From NCBI GenBank assembly GCA_937862885.1, contig CALMEE010000135.1, forward strand, positions 1 to 64,000: a DNA stretch of 64,000 bases, given 5' to 3'. The stretch comes from an uncultured Planctomycetaceae bacterium. Its GTDB lineage: Bacteria; Planctomycetota; Planctomycetia; Pirellulales; Pirellulaceae. The notes under the pieces are model-generated. The model made no database searches. It was not told the DNA's origin and worked only from the letters and a program-made list of their open reading frames with translations. A program made the position numbers and the translations under genes. Of the stretch, positions 26,032 to 34,976 are shown piece after piece; the first letter of the stretch is position 1; each line of letters starts with the position of its first letter.

Positions 26032-28002
26032 TTAGCGGACGAGATTTAACAGCTCGTCCATCATGAGATTCATGGTTTGCAACACTTGTACGGCTGCTTG
26101 GTATTGCTGTTGGTACTGTGTGATTAGAAGTAGTTCTTCATTGAGGTCAACACCGGACAAGGCGGCAATTTCTTGTTCGCTTTGCTGATTGACCGTGAAT
26201 GCGTTTCGTTCGATATGTTGTAGGACCATGACTTCGAAGCCAATCGATGAAGTGACTTCGTCCAGGTAATCTTGAAACGATATGTTGTTGACTCCCAATA
26301 GCTGCTTGCCTTGCAGGCGGATCATGTTGATCAAGTTGGTTGTGTCGCCTATCTCGCCGCTGCGACTTGTGGCAAGTTGGCGTGTATCATTAACGATTCG
26401 CGATGCAACCCGTATGTCACCAGCATTAGCCCCTTCAAAGAAACTGTTGAGTCCCAAGGCCGATAGAATCCCTGTGGAATCAGACTCGGCAACCAGTGTT
26501 GTAGAAAATCTATCTCCATCAACCACATCGCCAGCGGAAAACTTAAGCTTCACGCCATCTCCAACATCGAGGAGACTATCCACTTCGTAACCGTCGCCAA
26601 TATTGACGGCAGTTATCTCTAGTCCCGTCGACGCGTCCAGGACTCTGGCGGTTAAGCCAGGTGTTTTACCCACAGTTCCAGTTCCATCAATTACAATCGT
26701 TACTTGGCGATTGACCGAGCCCGTGTATTCTCCAGAGAGTCCAGGCATTGCAGTCCCGGAATACGTAGACAGGTCGGGGATTGTCTCAAGGTTGCCTGTA
26801 AAATCAAACCGGTAACCTGGTTGAGCGAAGATGGAGAATTGTCGATTCTGATTGTCAACGCTCGCATGCAGTGTCGGAAGTTGGCTGATTCGATTAGCGA
26901 TATCGTTGAGGCTGTCCACTGCTGGATCAATCGAGATAGAATAAGTGCGTTTGCCTCCGCTGGGATCAGTGACTGAGATAAATAGCTCACCGGCCGAAAC
27001 TGGAAATGCCAGCTGCGCTTGCGAGATTGGAACGGCGCTGTCTTTAAACCCGCGGGCTCCACGCAAAACCGAAAATGGACCGTATGTGCCGACTCCTTTT
27101 GCATGAGCCTGGTCGAATTCACGCATCAATGTTTGTGCGAAGTCGTCCAGCCGACTTTGATAAGCAGGTATCGTAACGTTGTGAGCTTCGATAAGTGAAG
27201 GGAGTGTGCCGCCCATAAACGTAACCTCACGACTGGTTCCCGCCAATTTGACAAGAGCACGGCCATTGGAGTCATAATCGACCTCGAACACAACCGGCAC
27301 GGAGCCCAAGGAAACTGAACTACCTCCAATCGATAAACCAAATCCATTGTACGCATGCTCAAACCGTTGGATATCAATCTTCTCCGCAATTCGATTGATC
27401 AATTGGTCTCGCTGATCCAGCAGGTCATTTGGCACACTACCCGAAAATGCTGATGTCTGTATTTGCCCTTGCAGGTTGGCAAGTTGAGCCAACTCTTGGT
27501 TCAGGATCTGAACTTCAATGTTTATCTGTGAGGATACATCGTTCTTGAGAGCGCTCAAGCGATTAGCAATTCGTTGGGTTTGACTAGAAAGTTGTACTGC
27601 TTGCTGTACAACGGAATTTCGAGCTGCAAACTCATTAGGGTTTGCTGAGAGCCTGGACATCTCAGAGAATAGGTTTGTCAGGGACTGATGGATCGAGCCG
27701 TTGCCGGGCAAGAATTCGGTTTCAATTTGTCGCGCGATGGTGAGGTGTTGGCCAATTCCTCGCAGTTCGGAAAGCGAATTCGTGTAGGCTGCCTCAACAA
27801 CCTGGCTGCGCATGCGTTCCAACCTATTGATATTGACTCCGCTGCCCAAATGCAAATTTTCGATCCATTGGGGAGTACGAGTGGAAAGCAACATGCGTTG
27901 TCGGTGATAACCCGCGGTGTTCGCGTTTGCGATGTTGTGCGCACTCGTGTCCAAGCCGATTTGCGCCGCTCGAAGCGAGGACAGCGTGATTGCGATGTTC
28001 AT
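26032..28002 (-). CDS. flgK: Flagellar hook-associated protein FlgK (HAP1)
   Basis: A 656-residue FlgK, the first hook-filament junction protein. The N-terminus has the rod/hook signature ANANTAGYHRQRM (about residues 26-38), and the C-terminus has the GVDLNEELLLITQYQQQYQA motif typical of FlgK/FlgE-type proteins. The central region is a variable, exposed domain. It lies 10 bases after flgN, its predicted chaperone, and 21 bases before flgL. No signal peptide, as expected for export by the flagellar type III system. Confidence 0.94.
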   Translation of the reverse strand: MNIAITLSSLRAAQIGLDTSAHNIANANTAGYHRQRMLLSTRTPQWIENLHLGSGVNINRLERMRSQVVEAAYTNSLSELRGIGQHLTIARQIETEFLPGNGSIHQSLTNLFSEMSRLSANPNEFAARNSVVQQAVQLSSQTQRIANRLSALKNDVSSQINIEVQILNQELAQLANLQGQIQTSAFSGSVPNDLLDQRDQLINRIAEKIDIQRFEHAYNGFGLSIGGSSVSLGSVPVVFEVDYDSNGRALVKLAGTSREVTFMGGTLPSLIEAHNVTIPAYQSRLDDFAQTLMREFDQAHAKGVGTYGPFSVLRGARGFKDSAVPISQAQLAFPVSAGELFISVTDPSGGKRTYSISIDPAVDSLNDIANRISQLPTLHASVDNQNRQFSIFAQPGYRFDFTGNLETIPDLSTYSGTAMPGLSGEYTGSVNRQVTIVIDGTGTVGKTPGLTARVLDASTGLEITAVNIGDGYEVDSLLDVGDGVKLKFSAGDVVDGDRFSTTLVAESDSTGILSALGLNSFFEGANAGDIRVASRIVNDTRQLATSRSGEIGDTTNLINMIRLQGKQLLGVNNISFQDYLDEVTSSIGFEVMVLQHIERNAFTVNQQSEQEIAALSGVDLNEELLLITQYQQQYQAAVQVLQTMNLMMDELLNLVR

Positions 28003-28012
28003 GGCAGTGTTC

Positions 28013-28636
28013 TCAATATTCCTTTTGGAACAAATGGCTTGCTACATGGCTGGTTACCTGGCCATGAGAATTGTAAGCCTGTGATACCTGATGCTCGCTG
28101 GACATTCCTGTGATCATGCGTTCATAGAAATCCAGTGTGTACACGAGGAGGGTCTGATTTCCCATGTTGATAGCTTGCAGTTCATTCAATCTGCTCTTAA
28201 TCTCTTGGCGAAGGTGAATGAGTTCTTCTCGCAACGGAACCGCGAGCAACGTCGTCAGCTGAGAAATTGTCGGTTCGATATCGGTCGACGACTTGAATTT
28301 ATCCAATAGTGATTTGAGTAGATTGCGGGCCTTCGCGATCGGTGCAAACTTCTCACCAAATTCCACACCCAAATTAGCGATCTGATTTGCGTGGTTTTCC
28401 TGGTCGACGATGGTAACGTCCGCGGAGTCGTTCGGTGGACCAGCGGACACGGGCAAGGATACAGGCCGACGTGGTCGGGTAAGCAACGTGTTAAGTTGAT
28501 TGCTATACTCGATCAATTCGTTAAGGTAAGCAAGCTCTCTCCGCAAGTGATCAGCAATTTCGGTCGCGATCATAGTCACGTCGATTTCCGATGACGGCTT
28601 GCTCATTGCCAAATGTTCACGATCTAAATTTTCCAT
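28013..28636 (-). CDS. flgN: FlgN-like flagellar export chaperone
   Basis: A 207-residue, strongly helical cytosolic protein with two long amphipathic helices (IADHLRRELAYLNELIEYSN and RQEIKSRLNELQAINMGNQT), the form of FlgN, which binds the C-termini of FlgK and FlgL and delivers them to the export gate. It is directly upstream of flgK with a 10-base gap, the classical position. It is longer than typical FlgN (about 140-160), mainly from a loop near residues 60-90. A start at 28606 (MSKPSSEID) is also possible. Assignment rests on position plus helical pattern. Confidence 0.78.
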   Translation of the reverse strand: MENLDREHLAMSKPSSEIDVTMIATEIADHLRRELAYLNELIEYSNQLNTLLTRPRRPVSLPVSAGPPNDSADVTIVDQENHANQIANLGVEFGEKFAPIAKARNLLKSLLDKFKSSTDIEPTISQLTTLLAVPLREELIHLRQEIKSRLNELQAINMGNQTLLVYTLDFYERMITGMSSEHQVSQAYNSHGQVTSHVASHLFQKEY

Positions 28637-29219
28637 TGCATAATGTGTTCACGTTATGAACTACTTACTTGCTGATATACTCTTTCGAACGTAATTCTTT
28701 AGTCTTGGTTTTGTGGAAGCGAATGCTGCCCAACATCGCCCCTAGGCAAGCTGATTGACATCACCACCGACTTCGACTCAATATTTCCTTGTGGCAGCAC
28801 AATTTGGATACAGAACAAAAACGAATTTGACAAAGGTCGACGTAATTACCGTTTTGACAACTGAAAGGTGGATCGACTCGCGTCCCTGAAATACTGGGCT
28901 TTGTATTTGCAAAGTATTTGCAAACGACGAGCTAATGCGGCTCAAAAGATTCCGATGCAAATGGCAACGGCCCTTAAGTGCTGATGCGAGAAGAACCTTC
29001 ACCTCTTCCGGTTGTTATCGACAGATTCGCAACTGGCTTGGATTAGGAAAACGGATGGATCAAATGTGGCGATTGTTTCGATTAATCCAGTGAAATCGAT
29101 TACGACGAAGGCGCTAATTGCTGCAGGAAAGAATGCAACCCAATGGACGTCGCTACGCGCTCGTGAGCGGCGGACAAGGAGCGCTCAAGTGAGGTAGGAG
29201 ATGACAATTAGGAAAACTT
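28637..29219. other. 583-base gap inside the flagellar gene set, no gene recognised
   Basis: This separates flgJ from flgN. I searched both strands for an FlgM-like anti-sigma factor and found none; the longest minus-strand frame (28778-29002, GTG start) does not resemble FlgM. The promoter for flgN-flgK-flgL presumably lies here. Confidence 0.5.
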
Positions 29220-29591
29220 TTACGGTGAAGCAGCCTGATTCGCCATGTAGGCGGAGATTGCTTGGCCAATCCCCAACTGTTTCGAAGTAGCCAAGTGTTG
29301 ACCAAGGTAAAGGTCGAATAGGCTGCCAAAGGCATCGGATTTGTCGCCCGGAAATAATCCGCCACCATCGTCATTGGCTAATGATTTTCGCATTTCCTTC
29401 AACAACATCGAAAAGAAGATGCTTTCGAAATCCTGACCGACCTGTTGTATGGTCTCAGCACGCGACAAATTTTGTTGGTTGGTTTCATTCACAACGTTTT
29501 GCGTTTCAGGGAATACCGAATCCGCATCCAAGATAGGGGCCGAGCGAACGGGCAACAGTTGTAACGCCGAAATCGGAGAGATAATTTCCAT
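29220..29591 (-). CDS. flgJ: FlgJ-type rod-binding protein, N-terminal domain only
   Basis: A 123-residue protein matching the rod-binding (N-terminal) domain of FlgJ: QVGQDFESIFFSMLLKEMRK near residues 51-70 and the SDAFGSLFDLYLGQHLA stretch near 84-100. It should act as rod cap or scaffold in the periplasm. The peptidoglycan hydrolase domain of enterobacterial FlgJ is absent, as in many bacteria, so a separate lytic enzyme must open the wall. It follows flgI by 49 bases. Confidence 0.88.
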   Translation of the reverse strand: MEIISPISALQLLPVRSAPILDADSVFPETQNVVNETNQQNLSRAETIQQVGQDFESIFFSMLLKEMRKSLANDDGGGLFPGDKSDAFGSLFDLYLGQHLATSKQLGIGQAISAYMANQAASP

Positions 29592-29640
29592 GGCAATATC
29601 GATATCGATTGAAGGGTTAGTCGTTAATGTGAATTTGTAG

Positions 29641-30885
29641 TTACTCGATTACAAGCTCGGCGTGCAGCGAGCCTTCTGCTTGGATTGCCAAAAACACGCT
29701 GATGATATCTTGTGGTGAAACTCCCAATGCGTTCAGAGCATTTGCCAATTCACCAACGGTTGTATTCGCCGGGATGATGTTGTAACGTCCTCCCTGCTCA
29801 ATAGCTTCAATCGAGGTACGAGGAAGCACAGCGGTATCACCCCCGCCAAATGGGCTTGGTTGTGAAGCGACCGGCGCTTCCGTTGTAGCAATAATCAAAT
29901 TGTCTTTCGCAAAGAGCACGCTGGAGAGTCGAACGTTCTTTCCAACGACAATCGTTCCAGTTTTCTCGTTGATCACAACACGTGCGCGTGAGTCCGGTTC
30001 GACGCGGAGGTTATTGATCATTACAACAAAATCCATCGGGGAATCCGCAAAGGACCTGGGGATAATTACGTCGACGGAACCTGCATCATTTGATTGGGCG
30101 GCGCGGGGGAAAAACTTGTTAATTTCCGTCGCAATGCGATAAGCTGTGGTGTAGTCCTTATTGCGCAATAATAAGCGAACATTAGTTCCATTGAACGGAG
30201 GACCATTGCAAATTTCCACTTCCATTTGGGCATTCACTTTTCCGACGGTGTCGTGATTCTTGCGAAGAGTCGCGGCCTCGCCACCTACAGAAAATCCACC
30301 AATCTCTAATGCTCCACCAGCCAACGCATAGATCTGGCCATCGATTCCCATTAAGGGAGTGCGCAGAAGTTGACCGCCAAACAGACTCGTAGCGTCATCC
30401 AAAACAGAGACCGTTGCGATCAGCGTCTCGCCAGGTCTGTAGAACGCAGGCACCTCAGCTGAAACAGAAACGACTGACAAGCTTTTTGTCGGAACTTGGT
30501 TGGCGAGGATCCCATGATTCTGCAACAACGTCGTCGCAAATTGTTGAGTAATTGCGCCTTTGCCACCGGTTCCTTTAAGTCCAGTCACCAATCCGAATCC
30601 CTCAATTCGATTGGAGCGATGTCCCTCGATCGTCGTGATGTCCTTAATGCGCACGGAAAATGTCGGAACGACGTCGAGACGTGGCGTCACGGGGAGTGCC
30701 GACCGTCCGATGCTCGGTTGTGGCAACTCCTCGACTTGCATTTGTGCCATGCGTATTTGAGGTTGCAAGGATGGCAACTCAGTTTGTCCGCACAAACAGT
30801 TCGCGGAAAACAAGACGAAGACGGCGGTGGTCGCCAACGCGAGGCGGTTGTGTATTGCGAATTTCAGTATTGAGTTCGACAACAT
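29641..30885 (-). CDS. flgI: Flagellar P-ring protein FlgI
   Basis: A 414-residue FlgI, forming the peptidoglycan-level ring around the rod. A signal peptide (about residues 1-33, ending CLCGQ) is followed by the conserved RIKDITTIEGHRSNRIEGFG and GLVTGLKGTGG motifs, and the C-terminal VGELANALNALGVSPQDIIS stretch that closes the family. The frame opens at 30915, but ATG at 30885 has GGAG upstream and gives a normal signal peptide. It is followed by flgJ at 49 bases and preceded by a 286-base gap to flgH. Confidence 0.95.
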   Translation of the reverse strand: MLSNSILKFAIHNRLALATTAVFVLFSANCLCGQTELPSLQPQIRMAQMQVEELPQPSIGRSALPVTPRLDVVPTFSVRIKDITTIEGHRSNRIEGFGLVTGLKGTGGKGAITQQFATTLLQNHGILANQVPTKSLSVVSVSAEVPAFYRPGETLIATVSVLDDATSLFGGQLLRTPLMGIDGQIYALAGGALEIGGFSVGGEAATLRKNHDTVGKVNAQMEVEICNGPPFNGTNVRLLLRNKDYTTAYRIATEINKFFPRAAQSNDAGSVDVIIPRSFADSPMDFVVMINNLRVEPDSRARVVINEKTGTIVVGKNVRLSSVLFAKDNLIIATTEAPVASQPSPFGGGDTAVLPRTSIEAIEQGGRYNIIPANTTVGELANALNALGVSPQDIISVFLAIQAEGSLHAELVIE

Positions 30886-31171
30886 CAAATTTTTTCTCCG
30901 ATCCTCAAACTGCATAAGTTACGACCCGACCCACTTTCACTTTCGCTTTGCGTCTCCCGACAAATTCTTGCCCGTTGGTAGGTCTCGCCGCTTTCGAAAG
31001 CGGTTCCATACTCAATGGGCCTTGAAGCACATGCATCGGACACTTGCCCATGGCTCGCCTTGGTTTCGGCTACAAATCACCATCAATGTTCGTAGACATG
31101 CAACACCCTAGATTCCTTGGGCCGTTGGCCGAAAAGACAAAATCGCTCGCGAAAAAAGCCAAATTGTGTTG
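30886..31171. other. flgI-flgH spacer with a perfect 16-base palindrome
   Basis: The palindrome CCGCTTTCGAAAGCGG (30988-31003) lies between flgH and flgI. It can form a 6-bp hairpin with a TCGA loop and no T-run, so it resembles an operator or processing site more than a terminator. Nothing else is visible. Confidence 0.4.
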
Positions 31172-31810
31172 TTAGTAGGGCCAAATTTTGTTCATTTGCT
31201 TACCTAGCCATCCCTGATTGATGAATCGATGTTCGGCCCCGCGCTCGAAATTGGAATCGTAGCGAATATCCAAATCAGCAATTCTCGATGACGAAATCGT
31301 ATTGTTCGGCGATATGTCTGCTGCCCGCACGATTCCAGTCAAAACCAACGTTTTTTGTTCCCCCTCTAATTGCACGTTCCTTTTGCCGCGGACAAGCATA
31401 TTGCCATTAGGAGTAATGTCAACGATCGAAACGGTAAACTGATCGATGAATCCTCTTTCCGAACGATATTGAGAGTTGCCGTTGAACTGTCGATTTGCAT
31501 CGGATTCCTGATCAAATCCGAACCCACCGTTTCCATTTCCAATCACGCCGGAAATACGGCCCGTGATACTTGCATCAGAACTTGATGAATTTTGCTTTTG
31601 CATTAATCGCTGGTCTCGATTCTGAACATCGGAGCGTTCGTTGATCTGCACGATGAGCAAATCACCTGGACGGCGAGCTTTGACATCGGCATAGGGGTTG
31701 GTTAAGTTAGCATCGCGCTTCATCCAAATTGAATTCTGTGCGACGGCATCACTATTCGCGACGGTGATGCAAAGCATTACGAAACAGCCGATTATCGAAG
31801 ATTTGAACAT
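31172..31810 (-). CDS. flgH: Flagellar L-ring protein FlgH
   Basis: A 212-residue FlgH, the outer-membrane ring of the basal body. The N-terminal hydrophobic segment (MFKSSIIGCFVMLCITVANS) is a signal peptide; the Cys at residue 9 or 14 could be a lipobox but no clean L-x-G-C is present, unlike many FlgH lipoproteins. Family motifs: DVKARRPGDLLIVQINERSD, VSIVDITPNGNMLVRGKRNV, LTGIVRAADISPNNTISSSR and the QGWLGKQMNKIWPY end. ATG at 31810 is preferred to the upstream start at 31855. Presence of FlgH and FlgI indicates a diderm envelope. Confidence 0.94.
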   Translation of the reverse strand: MFKSSIIGCFVMLCITVANSDAVAQNSIWMKRDANLTNPYADVKARRPGDLLIVQINERSDVQNRDQRLMQKQNSSSSDASITGRISGVIGNGNGGFGFDQESDANRQFNGNSQYRSERGFIDQFTVSIVDITPNGNMLVRGKRNVQLEGEQKTLVLTGIVRAADISPNNTISSSRIADLDIRYDSNFERGAEHRFINQGWLGKQMNKIWPY

Positions 31811-31866
31811 TTGGTTTTTCCGGAAGGTGTGGTTGAGTCCGTTGCAGCAAATCAAGTGGATGAAGT

Positions 31867-33051
31867 CTAATCGGCGATTTTTGCCGTCGTCGCATCGACG
31901 ACCGTAGCACGAATTGTCTTTTTGGTTTTTGGGTTCAAGACGTCGATGGTTTCGCCGACTCGACCGTCCTGCATTGCTCGGGCGTTTTTAAGTGTCACAA
32001 CCAATGCACCTTGTTGCATGATCACATTGATATTCGAGTTCCGTCTGATGACGACTGGTAGCTTCGCAGGATTCACACGACGATTGATGGAACGGGTCGG
32101 CACTAGGCTATTGGGCGACAAATCCGTTTGCGCTTGGCTTCCGACAACATGTTCATAATTTGCAAATTCGATGTGAGGCGTGTCAACGATTCGTCGACTC
32201 CTTTCGACCATAGTCTCGTCAATCATGTGACCAGCAGGAACAGTAGCTCGGACAATCGCCAAATCTCGATATACCGCAATTTTGAAAGTGGCGACTAGCG
32301 TTTGCTTGTTGCCATAGTCGTCCGATGCCTCGATAGTCAATTTTTTCTGGCCAATCGGTAGTTCCAAGGGCAACTTGGCGTCCAACATCAATGTCGAGGC
32401 GTCCAAATTTGTACGGCCGAGAAGTTCAATCGGTGAAGTCACGAGATGCAGCTCGATCGCGGTGCTCGCAATTCCGTAGATGGTCGCGCACTGTTCCTTT
32501 ATCTCATGTTCGATTTGCAATTGGTAGTGACGAGCGTCGATCAAGCTGACATACTCGGCTGAATCAACCGAAAATCGAAAATCTTCGCTTGTATAACCGG
32601 CAAGCAGAACTCGATAGTTCACTTGGGCTGCGGTAAGTTTTTCGTTGACTTGGCCTGGCAGGAATTCGTGCAGGTCAAGGTCGCTGATCTTTTGACGCGT
32701 TCGTTGGTCCGATCCGCGCATCTCGGCAACATCCTTGACCCGAATTGTTTGACCAGCCATAGCGATTGCCGATGGCTTTAGTCGAATTTCCACTTGTTGT
32801 GCTTGAACCGTTGATGGGGATCTGCAACTCCAGCCCAGTGCGAAACACAATATGAGTAAAGGCAATATGAGTGAAGAAAAGTCAACCCTATTGCGGAGAC
32901 GATTTGGTCTCTGGACCTGCGAAATGCTCGTCTCCCTGGTTTCCACAGATGTTGAATTGCGGCAACTAGGTAGATAATCCTTGACCAAACATCCGCATGT
33001 TGTGCGGAGTTGTTTATCGTCAAGTCGGTGCATCATCAAATGTTTTGACAC
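31867..33051 (-). CDS. flgA: Flagellar P-ring assembly chaperone FlgA
   Basis: A 394-residue FlgA, a periplasmic chaperone for FlgI. A membrane/signal segment lies at about residues 58-78, after an unusually long N-region. The C-terminal half holds the SAF domain (IVRATVPAGHMIDETMVERS) and the FlgA C-terminal beta domain (PVVIRRNSNINVIMQQGALV, RVGETIDVLNPKTKKTIRAT). The region around 90-230 is an added domain, making it longer than the usual 220-250 residues. It lies between flgG (77 bases) and flgH (56 bases). The true start may be internal. Confidence 0.9.
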   Translation of the reverse strand: MSKHLMMHRLDDKQLRTTCGCLVKDYLPSCRNSTSVETRETSISQVQRPNRLRNRVDFSSLILPLLILCFALGWSCRSPSTVQAQQVEIRLKPSAIAMAGQTIRVKDVAEMRGSDQRTRQKISDLDLHEFLPGQVNEKLTAAQVNYRVLLAGYTSEDFRFSVDSAEYVSLIDARHYQLQIEHEIKEQCATIYGIASTAIELHLVTSPIELLGRTNLDASTLMLDAKLPLELPIGQKKLTIEASDDYGNKQTLVATFKIAVYRDLAIVRATVPAGHMIDETMVERSRRIVDTPHIEFANYEHVVGSQAQTDLSPNSLVPTRSINRRVNPAKLPVVIRRNSNINVIMQQGALVVTLKNARAMQDGRVGETIDVLNPKTKKTIRATVVDATTAKIAD

Positions 33052-33128
33052 GTCAGTATGGGATCACGAAATTAGAAAGGAGACCGTCACGTTAACTACT
33101 TGGTAGATTCCAAGTTTTTAATCTTGAA

Positions 33129-33911
33129 CTAACGAAGTAGTTGGCTAGTGCTCGCCAGCATTTCATCACCCGCGCGAATTGCCCGTGAGTTAATTTCGTA
33201 GGCGCGTTGTGCCGTGATTAGATTGACCATTTCAGCGACAACTTCCACGTTCGATCCTTCAAGGAACCCTTGCCGAATCATGCCGAGCCCTTCTTGACCG
33301 GCGAGCCCGAGAATCTCCGGACCCGAGGCCAAAGTCTCTCTGAGCAAGTTGCCCCCCATCAACTCCAAACCCGATGGATTCGAGAATCGCACCAATTGGA
33401 TTGTTCCGATGATCGATGGAATACCGTTTTGCACAACCTCAACTTCACCTGTTTGTGAAATCGAAATGCGTTGTGCGTCTTGCGGAATCGTGATGTTCGG
33501 TTCTAACGGCCGTCCGTCTCCATTCACCATCAGACCATTGGCGTCAATGTGGAATGAACCGTCGCGCGTATATGCAAACGTTCCATTGGGCATGATCACC
33601 TTGAAGAAACCCTCACCTTCGATGGCCATGTGCGTTTGCTCGCCCGACTGACTCAATGTGCCTTGGGTCCACAGGATTGTTGTGCCAACGGGACGCACCC
33701 CATTTCCTATTTGCAGACCGATTGGAGACGTTTGACCTTCCGAAGTTGGCGCTCCTGGAAGCTTGGAAACGTCGTACAACAGATCAGCAAATTCCAAATG
33801 ACTACGCTTGAACCCAGTCGTATTGACGTTGGCCAAATTGTTTGCCGTATTGTCAATCAAAAGTTCTTGGGCGCGCATCCCTGTGGCACTAGTGTAGAAA
33901 GCTTTTAACAT
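33129..33911 (-). CDS. flgG: Flagellar distal rod protein FlgG
   Basis: A 260-residue FlgG. N-terminal MLKAFYTSATGMRAQELLID and NNLANVNTTGFKRSHLEFAD are the family signature; the C-terminal NVEVVAEMVNLITAQRAYEI and NSRAIRAGDEMLASTSQLLR stretches match the rod C-terminal domain. Length is as expected. It forms the distal rod crossing the periplasm and is exported without a signal peptide. It follows the flgF-like gene by 42 bases. Confidence 0.96.
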   Translation of the reverse strand: MLKAFYTSATGMRAQELLIDNTANNLANVNTTGFKRSHLEFADLLYDVSKLPGAPTSEGQTSPIGLQIGNGVRPVGTTILWTQGTLSQSGEQTHMAIEGEGFFKVIMPNGTFAYTRDGSFHIDANGLMVNGDGRPLEPNITIPQDAQRISISQTGEVEVVQNGIPSIIGTIQLVRFSNPSGLELMGGNLLRETLASGPEILGLAGQEGLGMIRQGFLEGSNVEVVAEMVNLITAQRAYEINSRAIRAGDEMLASTSQLLR

Positions 33912-33953
33912 TGGTCATTCCTTGACGTAGATTTTCTTTTTAGCAAGTTGCGA

Positions 33954-34667
33954 TTAGCTCTTAATATGTTCCTGTAACGCGTCGGAGATGGTGCGCAGTA
34001 CACGCTGCGTAACTTCGTAGCTACGCGCTCCGTTCATCAATGCAATTAGCTCAACGATCGGGCTTACATTCGACAGCTCACGTATTCCTTGCAAGACGGC
34101 GAATTGCGTTGGTTCCACAGTCTGTGCGTCACCACTTCGGAAATAGATTTGATTCTCTGAGTCGAGTTTTTGTTTGTCGTCAAATGCTACCACCGCGATC
34201 TTGCCGACTCTCTGACCTTTGCTTGTCAGGATACCGTCAGAACTGACCATTAAGTCGCGCACTTGACCGTTGAACGTGACTGGTTCGTTTTTTTCGTCAA
34301 GCAAAGGAAAGCCGTCATTGTTGACTAGGTGCTTCGTTGCCGGATCTAAAAATACCACGCCGTTACGAGAATACATGGGTCCTTCACTGCCACCATAAAC
34401 GAAGAACGCATCTCCCTGTATCGCTAAATCGAGCGGCCGACCTGTGGTCTCCATCCGCCCCAGGGAAAAATCAACCGCCAATTTTTCTTTGCTCGGTTTT
34501 TCTTTGTCTTCAAGACTAATTCCCGCATCGTCACCGAGTTCAGCAAAGGTAAATAAGAGCCGCCGATGTCCCGGCGTGTTCACGTGGGCTAGATTGGCAG
34601 AAATTACTTCCTGCTGATAACCCAAGGCGTCTAATGCTATCGCACTTTCGTACAAAGCCCTTATCAC
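33954..34667 (-). CDS. flgF: Flagellar proximal rod protein, FlgF-like
   Basis: A 237-residue rod-family protein. The N-terminus MIRALYESAIALDALGYQQE with SANLAHVNTPGHRR is a variant of the rod signature, the middle has GRPLDLAIQGDAFFVYGG typical of FlgF/FlgG, and the C-terminus ends in VELIALMNGARSYEVTQRVL. Shorter and more divergent than FlgG, and placed directly upstream of flgG as flgF usually is. It leads the minus-strand flagellar unit; its promoter should be in 34668-34946. Confidence 0.88.
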   Translation of the reverse strand: MIRALYESAIALDALGYQQEVISANLAHVNTPGHRRLLFTFAELGDDAGISLEDKEKPSKEKLAVDFSLGRMETTGRPLDLAIQGDAFFVYGGSEGPMYSRNGVVFLDPATKHLVNNDGFPLLDEKNEPVTFNGQVRDLMVSSDGILTSKGQRVGKIAVVAFDDKQKLDSENQIYFRSGDAQTVEPTQFAVLQGIRELSNVSPIVELIALMNGARSYEVTQRVLRTISDALQEHIKS

Positions 34668-34976
34668 GGAATCACCTTGTTACCCAAATATGAAGTCAAT
34701 GGCCGACGCTAGCCTGCTATCAAATCCGACCAGCCATCTGGCTCGAAACAGAATTGAGATTGTCCTGTGTCCAAGATCGACGTATTCAAGCGGCGTGATA
34801 AACATTTCCGGATTTTCCGAATGTGCAGGTGTCAATCTGGGCAATTTCTGGCAGGTCAAATGTTAAACTTTGCGGATTAGGATGAATTTGACGACGTTTG
34901 AAGCCGATACTGAAGATGGTGAAAAGTAATTTTTGCTGGATCCGACATGGCAGCCAGCAGTCGCGAGAGAATCCAG
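34668..34976. promoter_or_regulatory. Divergent flagellar promoter region with a sigma-28-like site
   Basis: This region separates the rod/ring unit from the switch/export unit and must hold both promoters. On the plus strand TGAATTTG (34883-34890), 12 bases, then GCCGATAC (34903-34910) resembles the sigma-28 consensus (TAAAGTTT, 11 bases, GCCGATAA), about 65 bases before fliM. The -10 part is a close match, the -35 part partial. Early flagellar genes are not normally sigma-28 targets, so this is tentative. Confidence 0.3.

Noticed and set aside
28778-29002. Candidate flgM on the minus strand in the flgJ-flgN gap
   Set aside because: Frame begins at GTG and shows no FlgM helices or sigma-binding motif.
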